A stretch of 48,992 nt of DNA, from the NCBI GenBank assembly GCA_001798855.1, contig MGQQ01000095.1:1-48992 (forward strand). Direction: 5' to 3'. Made by a program: the position numbers and the translations under genes. Of this stretch, positions 33,557-42,961 are shown piece after piece. Below the pieces are notes generated by a model that was given only the letters and a program-made list of their open reading frames with translations, did not search any database and was not told where the DNA came from. The DNA comes from Deltaproteobacteria bacterium RBG_16_49_23 (GTDB lineage: Bacteria; Desulfobacterota; BSN033; UBA1163). The first letter of the stretch is position 1. Each line of letters begins with the position of its first letter.

Positions 33557-33714
33557 TTAGCAATGATCAATAAACAATTTTCAGTGGATCATTGGCCATC
33601 GATCATTAGCCATTGACCTGTTCACCCTGTTAGGAATGATTTTCTTCTGGAATTTCTAACGGGGTTCACTGCTAATTGTTAATTGCCCATTGCTCATTGC
33701 TAATTGATTATTAA
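33557..33714. repeat. AT-rich word repeats and CCCCGTTAGAAA element copy 3
   Basis: Short words such as CAATGATCA, CATTGCTAATTG and GATCATTAGCCATTG recur in both orientations. Between them 33620-33669 carries ends GTTCACCCTGTTAGGAAT and ATTTCTAACGGGGTTCAC, a diverged and shortened member of the 6254/6634 family. Confidence 0.6.
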
Positions 33715-34590
33715 TTATCTCCTCCCTCTCAGCCTCGGATCAAGGGCATCCCTCAATCCTTCCCCTAACAGATTAAAAGAGAGAACCGTGATCAGAATCG
33801 CCAGTCCCGGGAAAACGGTCAGCCACCAGGCGTCAAAGATATAGGTCCTTCCCTCGGTGAGAATATTCCCCCAGCTTGGCGCGGGAGGCTGGACGCCGAA
33901 ACCCAGAAAACTGAGGCCCGCTTCCACCAGAACGGCTGTAGCCACATCGAGCGTCGCCGCCACAAAGACAGGGGCCAGGGCGTTGGGGAGGATATGACGG
34001 AAAATAATTCTTCTATCCTTCACTCCAAGCGCTCTTGCGGCATGGACGAAATCGCGTTCTCTTAAAGAAAGGAATTCTGCACGGACGAACCGCGAGGTTC
34101 CCATCCAGGAGGTAATGCCAATCACCACCATCACATTCATCATGCTGGGGCCGAGGAGAGCCACGACGGTGAGGATGAGGAAAAAGGAAGGAAAACAGAG
34201 CATGATATCCACAAACCGCATCAGGATCGTTTCCGCCCATCTCCCATAGTAACCTGCCACGGCTCCTACAAAAACACCGATGACGAGGGAGATCGCCACG
34301 GCAACAAATCCGACAGAGAGGGAGATCCTCGATCCATAGAGCATCCGGCTGAAGACGTCTCTTCCGAGCTGATCCGTTCCAAGAAAATGCTCCGGAGAGG
34401 GGGATTTCAATTTTTTGGAGACATCGGTTTTTCCCGGGTCATAGGGGGCGATCAGGGAGGCCGTGCCTGCGATGAAGAAAACGACCAGGATGATCGCCAT
34501 ACCCCCAACCGCCAGCCGGTTCCGCTTGAAGTAACGCCAAAAAGATTTAAGTTGCCCCTGCTCCATCAATTGATCTGTTTTCCTACCCAT
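33715..34590 (-). CDS. oppC: Oligopeptide ABC transporter permease OppC/DppC
   Basis: 291 aa inner-membrane permease. The GTDQLGRDVFSRMLYGSRISL segment and EAA loop (ARALGVKDRRIIFRHILPNA) are OppC hallmarks. Overlaps oppB by eight bases. It follows the cytoplasmic N-terminal helix FWRYFKRNRLAVGG. Second permease of the importer. Confidence 0.92.
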   Translation of the reverse strand: MGRKTDQLMEQGQLKSFWRYFKRNRLAVGGMAIILVVFFIAGTASLIAPYDPGKTDVSKKLKSPSPEHFLGTDQLGRDVFSRMLYGSRISLSVGFVAVAISLVIGVFVGAVAGYYGRWAETILMRFVDIMLCFPSFFLILTVVALLGPSMMNVMVVIGITSWMGTSRFVRAEFLSLRERDFVHAARALGVKDRRIIFRHILPNALAPVFVAATLDVATAVLVEAGLSFLGFGVQPPAPSWGNILTEGRTYIFDAWWLTVFPGLAILITVLSFNLLGEGLRDALDPRLRGRR

Positions 34591-35542
34591 ACCTTATTCT
34601 TGGATCGACGACTCCGTAAAGAAGATCGGCAATAAAATTTCCAAGAAGAACAAGCACGGCCGTAATGGTATTGATCGTCATCACGACAGGGTAATCTCTT
34701 GCCAGGACGGCCTGATAGGCCAGCCTCCCGATTCCGGGCCATGCGAAAACACTCTCCATAATGATGGATCCCCCGATTAAACCCGGAATGAGAAATCCAA
34801 AGAGTGTGATGATGGGAAGAAGGGCGTTCCGGAGTCCGTGTCTATAATAGACCGTCTCTTCCGGAACCCCTTTTGCTTTTGCCGTCCGGATATAGTCCTG
34901 TCGAATCACCTCCAGCATGCTCGAGCGGGTGTACCGGGAAAGGCCGGCCATCCCGTGAATCGCCATGATGAGAGCCGGCAGTAACAGATGCCATATCCGG
35001 TCCAGGATGATCTCTGTCGTCCCGAACCCTTCCGTTACAAATGAGCGCATCCCAAGAACGGGATATCCAAAAAGCTCCACGGTTCCAAGGATGATGAGGT
35101 AGGCGAGCCAGAATCCGGGGATGGAGAGCCCGAGGAACACACCGAAAGTCGTGAGGCGGTCCATCATGGAGTATTGTTTTCTCGCTGAAAAGACACCGAG
35201 CGGGATGGCCAGCGAGAAGATGATGATCGTTGCAACTAGGTTCAGGAGGAGAGTATTCCCGATCCTCTCCCAGATCTTTTCCAGGACCGGCCTTCCATCC
35301 TTGAAAGAAAAAAGCTTGCCGGTGAAAAGCTTCTTGATCCATAGAAAATATTGCTGATAGACCGGTTTATCCAGGTCGTAATTCTTCATCATCTGCTCGA
35401 TGATTTTAGGCGAGATTTTGGGGTCCATCGTTAAAGAAATGGGGCCCCCGGGCGCTGTCGTAATGATAACCCAGGAGATGATACTGATCCCGATTAATGT
35501 GATGAACATCTGGAGAAGACGTCGAAGGAGGAAAGAGGTCAT
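34583..35542 (-). CDS. oppB: Oligopeptide ABC transporter permease OppB/DppB
   Basis: 319 aa. N-terminal hydrophobic segment LLQMFITLIGISIISWVII, EAA loop DYIRTAKAKGVPEETVYYRH, and end LLYGVVDPRIRYG are typical for OppB. Starts three bases after the oppA stop and overlaps oppC by eight bases, so expression should be coupled. Confidence 0.92.
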   Translation of the reverse strand: MTSFLLRRLLQMFITLIGISIISWVIITTAPGGPISLTMDPKISPKIIEQMMKNYDLDKPVYQQYFLWIKKLFTGKLFSFKDGRPVLEKIWERIGNTLLLNLVATIIIFSLAIPLGVFSARKQYSMMDRLTTFGVFLGLSIPGFWLAYLIILGTVELFGYPVLGMRSFVTEGFGTTEIILDRIWHLLLPALIMAIHGMAGLSRYTRSSMLEVIRQDYIRTAKAKGVPEETVYYRHGLRNALLPIITLFGFLIPGLIGGSIIMESVFAWPGIGRLAYQAVLARDYPVVMTINTITAVLVLLGNFIADLLYGVVDPRIRYG

Positions 35543-35545
35543 CTC

Positions 35546-37180
35546 TTATTTCTCCATAACCGTTTCGCCTGGAACATACCAGTCGATGAGATCGTACATG
35601 AGGCCTGCTTTTTCCATTTTAATCGGTCGATAGATCTTCTGGCCGGATGGGCCATTCTCCACCAATACGAATTTATTCTGAAGCGCCGACATTCCGATCG
35701 GAGAGAAGAGAAAGGTGTAAGGCTGATCTTCAGCCATCAGCTCGTGGATTCGCCAGTAAATCTTTTTTCGCTTTTCCTGATCGTATTCCCTTCTCCCTTC
35801 CTCCCAGAGCCGGTCCACCTCGGGATTCTTATAAGAAACGAAATTAAAACCTCTCTCAATCTGACTGGAATGCCAGATCTGGTAGTCATCGGGGTCCGGA
35901 GAGAGACCCCAGCCCAGGATGCAGGCATCGAAATGTTTTGCATTGATGAAATTTTTTAGAAAGACACTCCACTCATAAACCTCAAAAGTGACATCCACCC
36001 CGAGCTCGCGAAGCTGCCGTTGAACCAGAACCCCGACATCCCGTCGAACATCGTTCCCGCTGTTGGTAATGAGCTTGAAACGGAAAGGTTGACCGTCTTT
36101 ATCCAGGACGCCATCCCCGTCAGTGTCCTTCCATCCAGCCTCTGCCATAAGAGCCCGGGCTTTCTGTGGATCGTAGGGAAAGGGTTTTACATTTGCATTG
36201 TAATACCAGAGGTGGCTTGGGAAGGGGCCGCTGATGACCGCTCCATATCCATAAAGAACGTATTGAACGATCTCCTCCCGGTTGATGGCATGGGTGAATG
36301 CCTGCCGGACCCGTCTGTCCTGGAAAAGAGTGTTTTTAAGATTATATCCAATATAGGTATAGCCCAGCGCCGGCTGGGAATAGATCTTCAGAAAATCAAT
36401 CTCGCTCATCCTGCGGAATTGATGGGGAGAGACGCCATAAGAATCAACGCCTTTGGTCAGCAGTTCCATCTCGCTGAGAGAGACTTCCGGAATGATCCGA
36501 TAGATGATCCGGTCCAGATGAGGCCTTCCCTGGAAATAGGTTGGGTTGGCCTCCACGACGATCTTCTCGTCCGTCACCCATTCCACAAAACGAAAAGGTC
36601 CGGTCCCTACTGGTCTACGGTTAAATGAGGTGGTGTTGATGTCCTCCTTTTCCAGCAGATGCTTCGGGATGATCCCCATGCCCCATGTCTGTAATCCGGG
36701 AGAAAAGGGCTGTTTGTATATAACCCGGAACGTATAAGGGTCCAGTACTTCTGCCTTTTCAACAAGCTCGTAGTCGCTTCGCCGGACGGTATTGGTCTTT
36801 TCATCCATGATCTTATCGTATGTGAACTTCACATCTTCAGCCGTAAATTCCTTCCCGTCATGCCAGAGAACGCCCTTTCGTAGGAAAAAAGTGATTTCGG
36901 GCTTCTCCCCTTCCTTGACTTTCCAGGACTCGGCTAACTCTCCAACAAAGCCTTGGAGATCCCTGTCATACTTGATCAAGCCATTAAAAACAAAAGAGTT
37001 GATATCACTCGAGGCCGAATCCTGGGCCAAAATGGGGTTGAGAAAGGAGGCATCGCCGATGGAGCTCATGATCAACTGGTTCACTCTCTGGGGAGACCGG
37101 TGACTGACAAAGAGGAGATTCACTCCAAGGACAATGAGAAAGAGGACAGGAGGGATGAAAAGCAACGTTTTGATCTTCAT
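35546..37180 (-). CDS. oppA: Peptide/oligopeptide-binding protein (SBP_bac_5, OppA/DppA-like)
   Basis: 544 aa extracytoplasmic solute-binding protein of cluster C; it has a long hydrophobic leader (residues ~4-25) without a lipobox Cys, so it may remain anchored. FFLRKGVLWHDGKEFTAEDVKFTY is the family signature, and the late WGMGIIPKHLL and DPDDYQIWHSS blocks fit dipeptide/oligopeptide-binding proteins. ATG 37180 is preferred; a TTG further upstream (37219) lies in repeat-like DNA. First gene of the opp operon. Confidence 0.9.
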   Translation of the reverse strand: MKIKTLLFIPPVLFLIVLGVNLLFVSHRSPQRVNQLIMSSIGDASFLNPILAQDSASSDINSFVFNGLIKYDRDLQGFVGELAESWKVKEGEKPEITFFLRKGVLWHDGKEFTAEDVKFTYDKIMDEKTNTVRRSDYELVEKAEVLDPYTFRVIYKQPFSPGLQTWGMGIIPKHLLEKEDINTTSFNRRPVGTGPFRFVEWVTDEKIVVEANPTYFQGRPHLDRIIYRIIPEVSLSEMELLTKGVDSYGVSPHQFRRMSEIDFLKIYSQPALGYTYIGYNLKNTLFQDRRVRQAFTHAINREEIVQYVLYGYGAVISGPFPSHLWYYNANVKPFPYDPQKARALMAEAGWKDTDGDGVLDKDGQPFRFKLITNSGNDVRRDVGVLVQRQLRELGVDVTFEVYEWSVFLKNFINAKHFDACILGWGLSPDPDDYQIWHSSQIERGFNFVSYKNPEVDRLWEEGRREYDQEKRKKIYWRIHELMAEDQPYTFLFSPIGMSALQNKFVLVENGPSGQKIYRPIKMEKAGLMYDLIDWYVPGETVMEK

Positions 37181-37387
37181 CAATTTGGCAGAAAAAAGAA
37201 GTTTGTCATTCCTGTGCAAACAGGAATCCAGGTTTTCTCATATACTCCTGTTTCCGAAGGGACGATTTTTGGATTCGCATAATCAATAATTAATTATAGG
37301 GGAAAAATCTCCCCTTCTCAACTTTTATCTTCACTCTCTTACGATTCCGCATTCCGCATTGCTTCTATCGTTCTACTCTTAACACTG

Positions 37388-37632
37388 AGAAGGTGTGAAA
37401 AAATCACATTTCCCGGATTGACATCGTTCCGGCCCGCATGGTTGGGGGGATTGGAGAAGCTTTAGGGCGGAACATCTGATGTTAAACTATGTTGTCTAAA
37501 TTTGGGTAATAGCTCTGTTTTACCGAAAACGAAGGTTGCCCATAACATCTAATGACCCGCGTTCTAAAGCTTCGACAAGACGCTCATCCATGTGGGCCGA
37601 GGCACAGGCCGTCAATTTTTTCACACCTTCTG
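37388..37632. repeat. 245-bp imperfect inverted-repeat element
   Basis: Ends AGAAGGTGTGAAAAAAT are exact inverted copies. Further in, GGCCCGCATGG/GGCCCACATGG, GAAGCTTTAG and ATCTGATGTTA/ATTAGATGTTA also match in inverted order, so two diverged arms of about 95 bp face each other across a short centre. The right arm, read on the minus strand, has a 34-codon open frame. The 37181-37683 spacer contains little else. Confidence 0.7.
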
Positions 37633-37683
37633 AGCTTTAAGGTTTTTGATTCCCCAATCCGAAATCCGCATTCCGAAATGATT

Positions 37684-38379
37684 TTACCGGTTGGTCACCA
37701 GGACATTGAAACCCAATTGGGAAAGCCTCTCCGCCATGGGAAGCGCGGCTTCCCGTGTCTCGAACGGCCCGATTCTCACCCGATGGTATTTCTGTGTCTG
37801 GGTCTCTACCGTAGCCACATGAACATTCCCAAACCTCTTCTTTAACTGTTCAGCCAACTGCCGCGCTTTGATCTCATCGGTGAAGGATCCTACTTGAAGG
37901 GTGAATCGCGGTAATTCTTCGATCCATGGCCCGATCGTCTCGATTTTGACAAAGGCAGTTCCCTTTGCATAAACGCCTAAGATTTTTGAGGCCGCATAGG
38001 AGAGGTCAATGATCCGGTCTTTGGCAAAGGGGCCGCGATCGTTTACCTTTAATTCGAGGGAGGTTCCATTTTCGAGGTTCGTTACGATCACCATTGTCCC
38101 GAGCGCCAGAGTGTTATGGGCGCAGGTGAGTTGAAACATATCGTAGACTTCACCGCTTGAAGTTGCCCTTCCATGAAACTCCCCCCCATACCAGGATGCG
38201 ACTCCATACTGAACCTCACGCGTCTCCCTCTTCTCAATTTTCGCTTCAGGGGGTAGCCTCACTTCCCTCTTGACTCCTGGTCTCTCAGGAGAAGGCACGC
38301 TTCGGTCAATCACGACGCGATGCTTCGGCCCGCAGGCCGTGAGGAGAAGCAAGAACATGACTAAGAAAACTCTCCACAT
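37684..38379 (-). CDS. rlpA: RlpA-like septal lipoprotein with SPOR domain
   Basis: 231 aa. Lipoprotein signal with lipobox LTAC (Cys16); double-psi beta-barrel domain about 58-145 (GVASWYGGEFHGRATSSGEVYD, LKVNDRGPF); C-terminal SPOR domain ~155-231 (FTLQVGSFTDEIKARQLAEQL). By family an outer-membrane-bound lytic transglycosylase or septal peptidoglycan-binding protein. Monocistronic. Confidence 0.9.
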   Translation of the reverse strand: MWRVFLVMFLLLLTACGPKHRVVIDRSVPSPERPGVKREVRLPPEAKIEKRETREVQYGVASWYGGEFHGRATSSGEVYDMFQLTCAHNTLALGTMVIVTNLENGTSLELKVNDRGPFAKDRIIDLSYAASKILGVYAKGTAFVKIETIGPWIEELPRFTLQVGSFTDEIKARQLAEQLKKRFGNVHVATVETQTQKYHRVRIGPFETREAALPMAERLSQLGFNVLVTNR

Positions 38380-38495
38380 TCTACTTTATGCTCCCATGGA
38401 GAATTCCAAAAATAATAAGGCGGATGAATGATTGAAACAGTGACATTATACAGAAAATAACTATTGATTTCAACGAGTTTTCAACAAAAAATCGA

Positions 38496-38524
38496 TTGAC
38501 ACCCCTGCTCTTTGAATATAAAAT
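38496..38524 (+). promoter_or_regulatory. Possible sigma-70 promoter upstream of the toxin-antitoxin pair
   Basis: TTGACA (38496-38501), 17-bp spacer, TAAAAT (38519-38524). It lies 172 bp before the antitoxin start; the intervening 38525-38695 stretch shows no gene and no obvious operator, apart from AT-rich words. The 38380-38695 spacer holds nothing else I can name. Confidence 0.45.
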
Positions 38525-38695
38525 GCTCCTATTCATAGAATATGCTCCCACCGCTTACTTCTGGAGTCCGGCATTAATATTATGGATGAGAGTTTAACAT
38601 CATACTACAGTCTCTGTTGTGTTGATCGCATATAGGCATTGTCCCAATAGTGGAAATAATTTAAAATAGACATTAGAGTTTGGAGGTTTTCAACC

Positions 38696-38917
38696 ATGAA
38701 AAAGATTTCGGCAACAGATGCCCTCGATTTATCAATCCCTGAGAGAATCCAGCTTGTGGAAGATATTTGGGATACGATAGCAGCAAAGGCCGACGCTCTT
38801 GAATTAACAGAAGAGGAGAAGAAGATAATTGATGCACGGCTGGAGAAATATCACCAGAATCCTGAATCAGGCTCTCCTTGGGAAGATGTCTACAAGAGAA
38901 TAGTGAGCAGGCATTGA
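38696..38917 (+). CDS. Addiction-module antitoxin-like protein (CHP02574 family)
   Basis: 73 aa acidic protein. LSIPERIQLVEDIWDTIA and LTEEEKKIIDARLEKY followed by GSPWEDVYKRI match the small addiction-module component family always placed before RelE/ParE toxins. GGAGG-like site (TTTGGAGG) precedes the ATG. Overlaps the toxin start through TTGA. Confidence 0.85.
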   Translation: MKKISATDALDLSIPERIQLVEDIWDTIAAKADALELTEEEKKIIDARLEKYHQNPESGSPWEDVYKRIVSRH

Positions 38918-39219
38918 AAGATAGACTCATCATTAGGCCTGAAGCCGAAGACGACCTAAAAGAAGCTTATTCCTGGTATGAAGATAAAAGGACAGGGTTA
39001 GGCTATGATTTACTTTTGCAAGTTGATGCTGGACTGAATTTCATAGCAAGGAATCCCGATATCCACCCAATAGAATATAAAGGAACGAGAAAGCACCTTG
39101 TCAAAAGGTTTCCATACAAAATTATCTATCTTGTTCAGAATAAACGGATTATAGTCCTTGCTGTTATTCATGGCAGGAGAAGTCCGGCTTTAATAAAAAA
39201 GAGGAGAGAACTCATTTAA
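38914..39219 (+). CDS. RelE/ParE-family toxin
   Basis: 101 aa. IRPEAEDDLKEAYSWYEDKR then VKRFPYKIIYLVQNKRIIVL and HGRRSP are typical ParE/RelE fold features. TTG at 38914 overlaps the antitoxin stop (TTGA); a longer frame beginning at 38878 is less likely. Whether it cleaves mRNA or blocks gyrase cannot be told; the C-terminal basic residues are compatible with either. Confidence 0.83.
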   Translation: MKDRLIIRPEAEDDLKEAYSWYEDKRTGLGYDLLLQVDAGLNFIARNPDIHPIEYKGTRKHLVKRFPYKIIYLVQNKRIIVLAVIHGRRSPALIKKRRELI

Positions 39220-39295
39220 CACTTATAAGGTGCTCAAAAAGGCCCCGGCAAAAAACCGTCGAGCCCCTCGGGCTCATTGCTCTGCTTTCAGATAT

Positions 39296-39814
39296 ATGAA
39301 ACTTGAAACTGACATCCAGAGGATTCAACAGCTTGCTCGACAACGCAAAGATGCCAACTGGGCATTCCGCTGCTTTCTCAAGGGGTCTGATCTCTCTATC
39401 CGTAGGATTGATCTTACGGTCCATGATCTCTATCGGGAAGTATCGCGGGAAATCGACTGCACCAAATGCGCAAACTGCTGCAAGACCGTCCGTCCTGTTC
39501 TGAAGCCGGCGGATCTGAGGCGTCTTGCCAAGCATCTTGAGTTGAGTGTCAATGAGTTTCGTTCCCGATATCTTGAAGATGATCCGGAAAAAGAAGGCTC
39601 TGTTTTCAGAAATCAACCCTGTCCCTTTTTGCAAGACAATCTCTGCACGGTTTACAACCATCGGCCTGGTGACTGTCGATCTTACCCACATTTACACAAA
39701 AGGGAGTTTGTCTTCAGGATCAGTCAAGCTTTTTCGAACTGTTCTGTCTGCCCCATCGTCTTCAACGTGTATGAAGAGCTCAAACGAGAACTGTGGAGAC
39801 AACGACCGAGGTAG
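39296..39814 (+). CDS. YkgJ-family cysteine-cluster protein
   Basis: 172 aa. CTKCANCCK (Cys55, 58, 61, 62) plus later CPFL, LCTVYNHRPGDCRSYP and NCSVCPI cysteines form the metal or Fe-S cluster set of the YkgJ family; function unknown. ATG at 39296 is chosen over a GTG at 39230 because the latter frame begins within a hairpin (GAGCCCCTCGGGCTC); ribosome sites are weak for both. Confidence 0.75.
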   Translation: MKLETDIQRIQQLARQRKDANWAFRCFLKGSDLSIRRIDLTVHDLYREVSREIDCTKCANCCKTVRPVLKPADLRRLAKHLELSVNEFRSRYLEDDPEKEGSVFRNQPCPFLQDNLCTVYNHRPGDCRSYPHLHKREFVFRISQAFSNCSVCPIVFNVYEELKRELWRQRPR

Positions 39815-39883
39815 AAGAAGCAGAACCACCTCATCCAAGACGTCCTTTTTATGAAGATTAATCATTGATGAATAGAGGAAATA

Positions 39884-40993
39884 ATGAGCAAACTTTTTGA
39901 AGCAACCAGGATCAATGGCATGGAAATGTTGAATCGATTTGTTCGATCGGCAACATGGGAGGGGATGGCTACTGCTGACGGAGCGGTCACCCCAAAGCTG
40001 ATTGAAACGATGACCGCCCTGGCCCGAGGCGGGGTTGGGTTGATCATCAGCAGTCACGCTTATATCCGACCGGAGGGCCAAGCGGCTCCCTGGCAGCTTG
40101 GCATTTACAAAGACGAGCTCATCCAGGGACCGCGGGAAATGACGAAGGCAGTCCATGACAGCGGCGGGAAGATCGTCATGCAACTGGCCCATGCCGGAAA
40201 CTTCGCCAACGAAAAATTGACAGGACAACCTCCGTTTGTTGTATCGGATTTTGAAGGACTGGCCTCATCACCTCGACAGGAAATCACCCTACAGGATATC
40301 CGGGAAATTGTCAGCGCTTTTGCCGGGGCTGCCCGAAGAGCCAAAGCAGCCGGTTTTGATGGGGTCCAGATTCACTCCGCTCATGGCTACCTGCTCAGCC
40401 AGTTCCTCTCCCCGGTATTTAATAAACGTAAGGATGAATACGGAGGAAACGTGGGCAATCGGGCCCGGGTTCATCTCGAAGTTTACCAGGCCATCAGACA
40501 GGCAGTAGGCCAGGGCTATCCGGTCTTGATCAAATTGAACTGCAGGGATTTCATGGAAAACGGGATGGGCCTGGAGGACTCCCTTCAAGTGGCCAAGCTC
40601 CTGGCCAATGCCGGCATGGATGCCATTGAACTGAGTGGCGGCTTCCTTACGGGTGGGAAACTCTCTCCCAGCCGGTCGGGAATCGACACAGAAGAGAAAG
40701 AAGCCTATTTCCAGGAAGAGGCAAGTTCCATGAAGAAAGAAATTGGCATTCCGGTGATCCTGGTTGGCGGCATGCGATCTTTCGAAGTGGCCGAGAGACT
40801 CGTCCAGGAGGGAGTGGCTGATTATATCTCCATGAGCCGCCCCTTGATCAGGGAACCGGATCTGATCAAACGCTGGAAAGCGGGCGACCGGCGCAGAGCA
40901 GAATGCAGGTCAGACAATCTCTGTTTCAGACCCGGAATGGAAGGCGATGGGATCTATTGCGTGGTCAAAAAACGTGAGAAGATAAATCCCTAA
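39884..40993 (+). CDS. Old Yellow Enzyme-family NADH:flavin oxidoreductase
   Basis: 369 aa FMN TIM-barrel. The N-terminal NRFVRSATWEGMA, QLAHAG and the substrate-binding pair in IHSAHGYLLSQFLSPVFNKR are OYE features; the FMN-phosphate loop is at VGGMRS and ISMSRPLIREPDLI. This is the single-domain type without the Fe-S/FAD extension. Probable enoate reductase. Its end overlaps the convergent radical SAM gene by 29 bp. Confidence 0.88.
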   Translation: MSKLFEATRINGMEMLNRFVRSATWEGMATADGAVTPKLIETMTALARGGVGLIISSHAYIRPEGQAAPWQLGIYKDELIQGPREMTKAVHDSGGKIVMQLAHAGNFANEKLTGQPPFVVSDFEGLASSPRQEITLQDIREIVSAFAGAARRAKAAGFDGVQIHSAHGYLLSQFLSPVFNKRKDEYGGNVGNRARVHLEVYQAIRQAVGQGYPVLIKLNCRDFMENGMGLEDSLQVAKLLANAGMDAIELSGGFLTGGKLSPSRSGIDTEEKEAYFQEEASSMKKEIGIPVILVGGMRSFEVAERLVQEGVADYISMSRPLIREPDLIKRWKAGDRRRAECRSDNLCFRPGMEGDGIYCVVKKREKINP

Positions 40994-42050
40994 AAAAAGA
41001 AAGAGACTTTCTATCAATCCCAACCCCTCCTGTTTTGGTTTGAAGCACGAGCCCGCCCCTTTGAATATCCTGGTTGCCAGAGACAAAAATATCCCTGAGA
41101 TTGAAACAGTTTTTTAGTCCAAGGATGTTCCCGTTTCTTTGACCCTTGAGAGCTGAGAGATCCTTGGGATGGCAGATAAAAACAGGTTGAGGACCATTCG
41201 GATCATTCCGAAGCAGGTATTTTGCCATATCATAAAAGATGGCTGAATCGACGAGTTGATGAAGGGCGGGATGAAAGGGACCGGCCAGGAGGTGCTCTTC
41301 GAGCTCTCTTGTTGTCTGAAGACCTATCCGGGCAACAGTTATGGAAGCCCTTTCTAGTCTAAGAATTCCCTTCTTCAGCCATTTCACTGCTTCATTGAGC
41401 GTTAAAGGAGAATACTTTCCCAATTTCCAGAGGGTTTCAAGAGAAGCCCCTTTGAGCACCAGCGCCGGGTGGATTCTGATGAAATCGGGTTTGAGGTCAA
41501 TGATCCGATCAAGGGACCGCAAAAAATAATCGCAGGTGTCACCCGGAAGGCCGATCATCAGGTGAACGCCTACCTCAAATCCCCAATGTTTTAATCGTAA
41601 AATAGCAGAGACAGAGTCCTCTGCACAATGTCCCCTCTTTGATTGGATGAGGACCTCATCGATCATTGACTGTGCCCCGATCTCAATGGTTTTCACTCCG
41701 TACTCTTTAAGTATTGTTAGGGCCTTTTCATGCAGGGCGTCGGGCCGAGTCGAGATACGAATGGAGTCGATCCGGCGTGATGAGAGAAAGGGGCGGACCT
41801 CTTTCAGATAAGAGACCGAATCTTCCTGATCCATTGCCGTAAAGCTCCCTCCATAGAAGGCAACCTGTTTCTCTCTCTCCCCCTGGTGAGAAAAAAAATG
41901 GTTTAGAGAGACATCGATGAACTCCCGGACTGCTTGTGGAGAGGGAACGCTTTTGGCTGTTGCTTTCTGATTACAAAAAAGACAGCGCTCGGGACACCCC
42001 AGATGGGGAAGGAAGACTGGGATGATAAGTGGGGTTTTGATCATTGCCAT
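40965..42050 (-). CDS. Radical SAM protein (Elp3/YhcC-like)
   Basis: 361 aa. CPERCLFC places the cluster cysteines at 19, 23 and 26. YGGSFTAM and IEIGAQSMIDEVL, GLPGDT are the radical SAM/oxygen-independent Elp3-like features. It lacks the acetyltransferase of Elp3; the reaction is unknown. Followed by a palindromic spacer and rnc on the same strand, and convergent with the OYE gene. Confidence 0.83.
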   Translation of the reverse strand: MAMIKTPLIIPVFLPHLGCPERCLFCNQKATAKSVPSPQAVREFIDVSLNHFFSHQGEREKQVAFYGGSFTAMDQEDSVSYLKEVRPFLSSRRIDSIRISTRPDALHEKALTILKEYGVKTIEIGAQSMIDEVLIQSKRGHCAEDSVSAILRLKHWGFEVGVHLMIGLPGDTCDYFLRSLDRIIDLKPDFIRIHPALVLKGASLETLWKLGKYSPLTLNEAVKWLKKGILRLERASITVARIGLQTTRELEEHLLAGPFHPALHQLVDSAIFYDMAKYLLRNDPNGPQPVFICHPKDLSALKGQRNGNILGLKNCFNLRDIFVSGNQDIQRGGLVLQTKTGGVGIDRKSLSFFRDLSSHVF

Positions 42051-42088
42051 AATTTAATAAGCACCAAATTGCCTAGAAAATAAGAACT

Positions 42089-42232
42089 TCGTCTAACGGC
42101 AATGGTAATCCCGCGTCTCGCGGGACCCGTATCCTCTATAAAAGGTTACGTCTGCCGTGTTTAATTCTTTTAAACGTAACCGTTACCTAATGACGAAACG
42201 GGCCTCGTAGCCATAACCTTAACCCGCGCCTC
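42089..42232. repeat. Palindromic spacer between the radical SAM and rnc genes
   Basis: Perfect hairpin TCCCGCG-TCT-CGCGGGA at 42109-42125, plus GGTTACG and CGTAACC inverted words near 42145-42182. AACCTTAACCCGCG near the end resembles words of the spacer at 3970-4065. Confidence 0.5.
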
Positions 42233-42961
42233 CTATTTGATATTCAGGGTTTGGTCATTGGCATTTAAGTCTTTTAAAGCGTTTTTGGCGGCTTCCTGTT
42301 CGGCCAGCTTCTTACTCCCCCCCCACCCTGTCCCTTTGATTTCCTCTCCGATCATCACAGAGGCCTGGAACTGTTTATCATGCTCCGGCCCGGACTCCTT
42401 CAAAACATGATACTGGGGAGTGAATCCGAAAGCCTTCTGGGCATATTTTTGAAGAAGGCTTTTATAATCATTTGAATGGAGGGCAAAGTTTTCCAATCCC
42501 AAATAAGGTTCGAGATGGTTCCGGACGATTTCCAGGGCTTGATCATATCCGGAATCCATGTAGATGGCTCCGATCACGGCTTCATAGGCATTGGCCAGGA
42601 TGGAGGCTTTTTTCGCCCCGCCATCCAGGATCTCACTCTTCCCGAAAAGGAGATATTGATCCAATCGAAGCTGTTTCGAAAAAAAGGCCAGAGAGCTTCG
42701 TTTGACAAGATGGGATCTCCACATGGAGAGCGTGCCTTCCTGGGCCTCTGGAAATTCCTTAAGAAGAAGATGGCTTACGGCAAGGTTGAGAACGGCATCG
42801 CCAAGGTATTCGAGAACTTCGTTCGAGACCTTATTCGGAGCATTTGTCTGGTGGATGAATGACTTGTGGGTGAGCGCCTGATCCAACCAAACCCTCTCTT
42901 TGAATTGATATCCTAAACGTTCCTCCATCTCCCTTAAAGAGGTCAGCCTTTCCTCATCCAT
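42233..42961 (-). CDS. rnc: Ribonuclease III
   Basis: 242 aa. N-terminal endonuclease domain with signature NEVLEYLGDAVLNL (Glu48, Glu51, Asp55) and the second metal site ANAYEAVIGAIY (Asn124, Glu127); C-terminal double-stranded RNA-binding domain (~170-235). The Asp often found at the Asn124 position is replaced; this occurs in some bacterial homologues. Overlaps mtaB by eight bases, last in the UPF0280-mtaB-rnc operon. Confidence 0.93.
   Translation of the reverse strand: MDEERLTSLREMEERLGYQFKERVWLDQALTHKSFIHQTNAPNKVSNEVLEYLGDAVLNLAVSHLLLKEFPEAQEGTLSMWRSHLVKRSSLAFFSKQLRLDQYLLFGKSEILDGGAKKASILANAYEAVIGAIYMDSGYDQALEIVRNHLEPYLGLENFALHSNDYKSLLQKYAQKAFGFTPQYHVLKESGPEHDKQFQASVMIGEEIKGTGWGGSKKLAEQEAAKNALKDLNANDQTLNIK

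Noticed and set aside
33557..33714. CRISPR array
   Set aside because: The short repeated words are irregular in length, spacing and orientation; there is no constant repeat-spacer period and no cas gene in the window.
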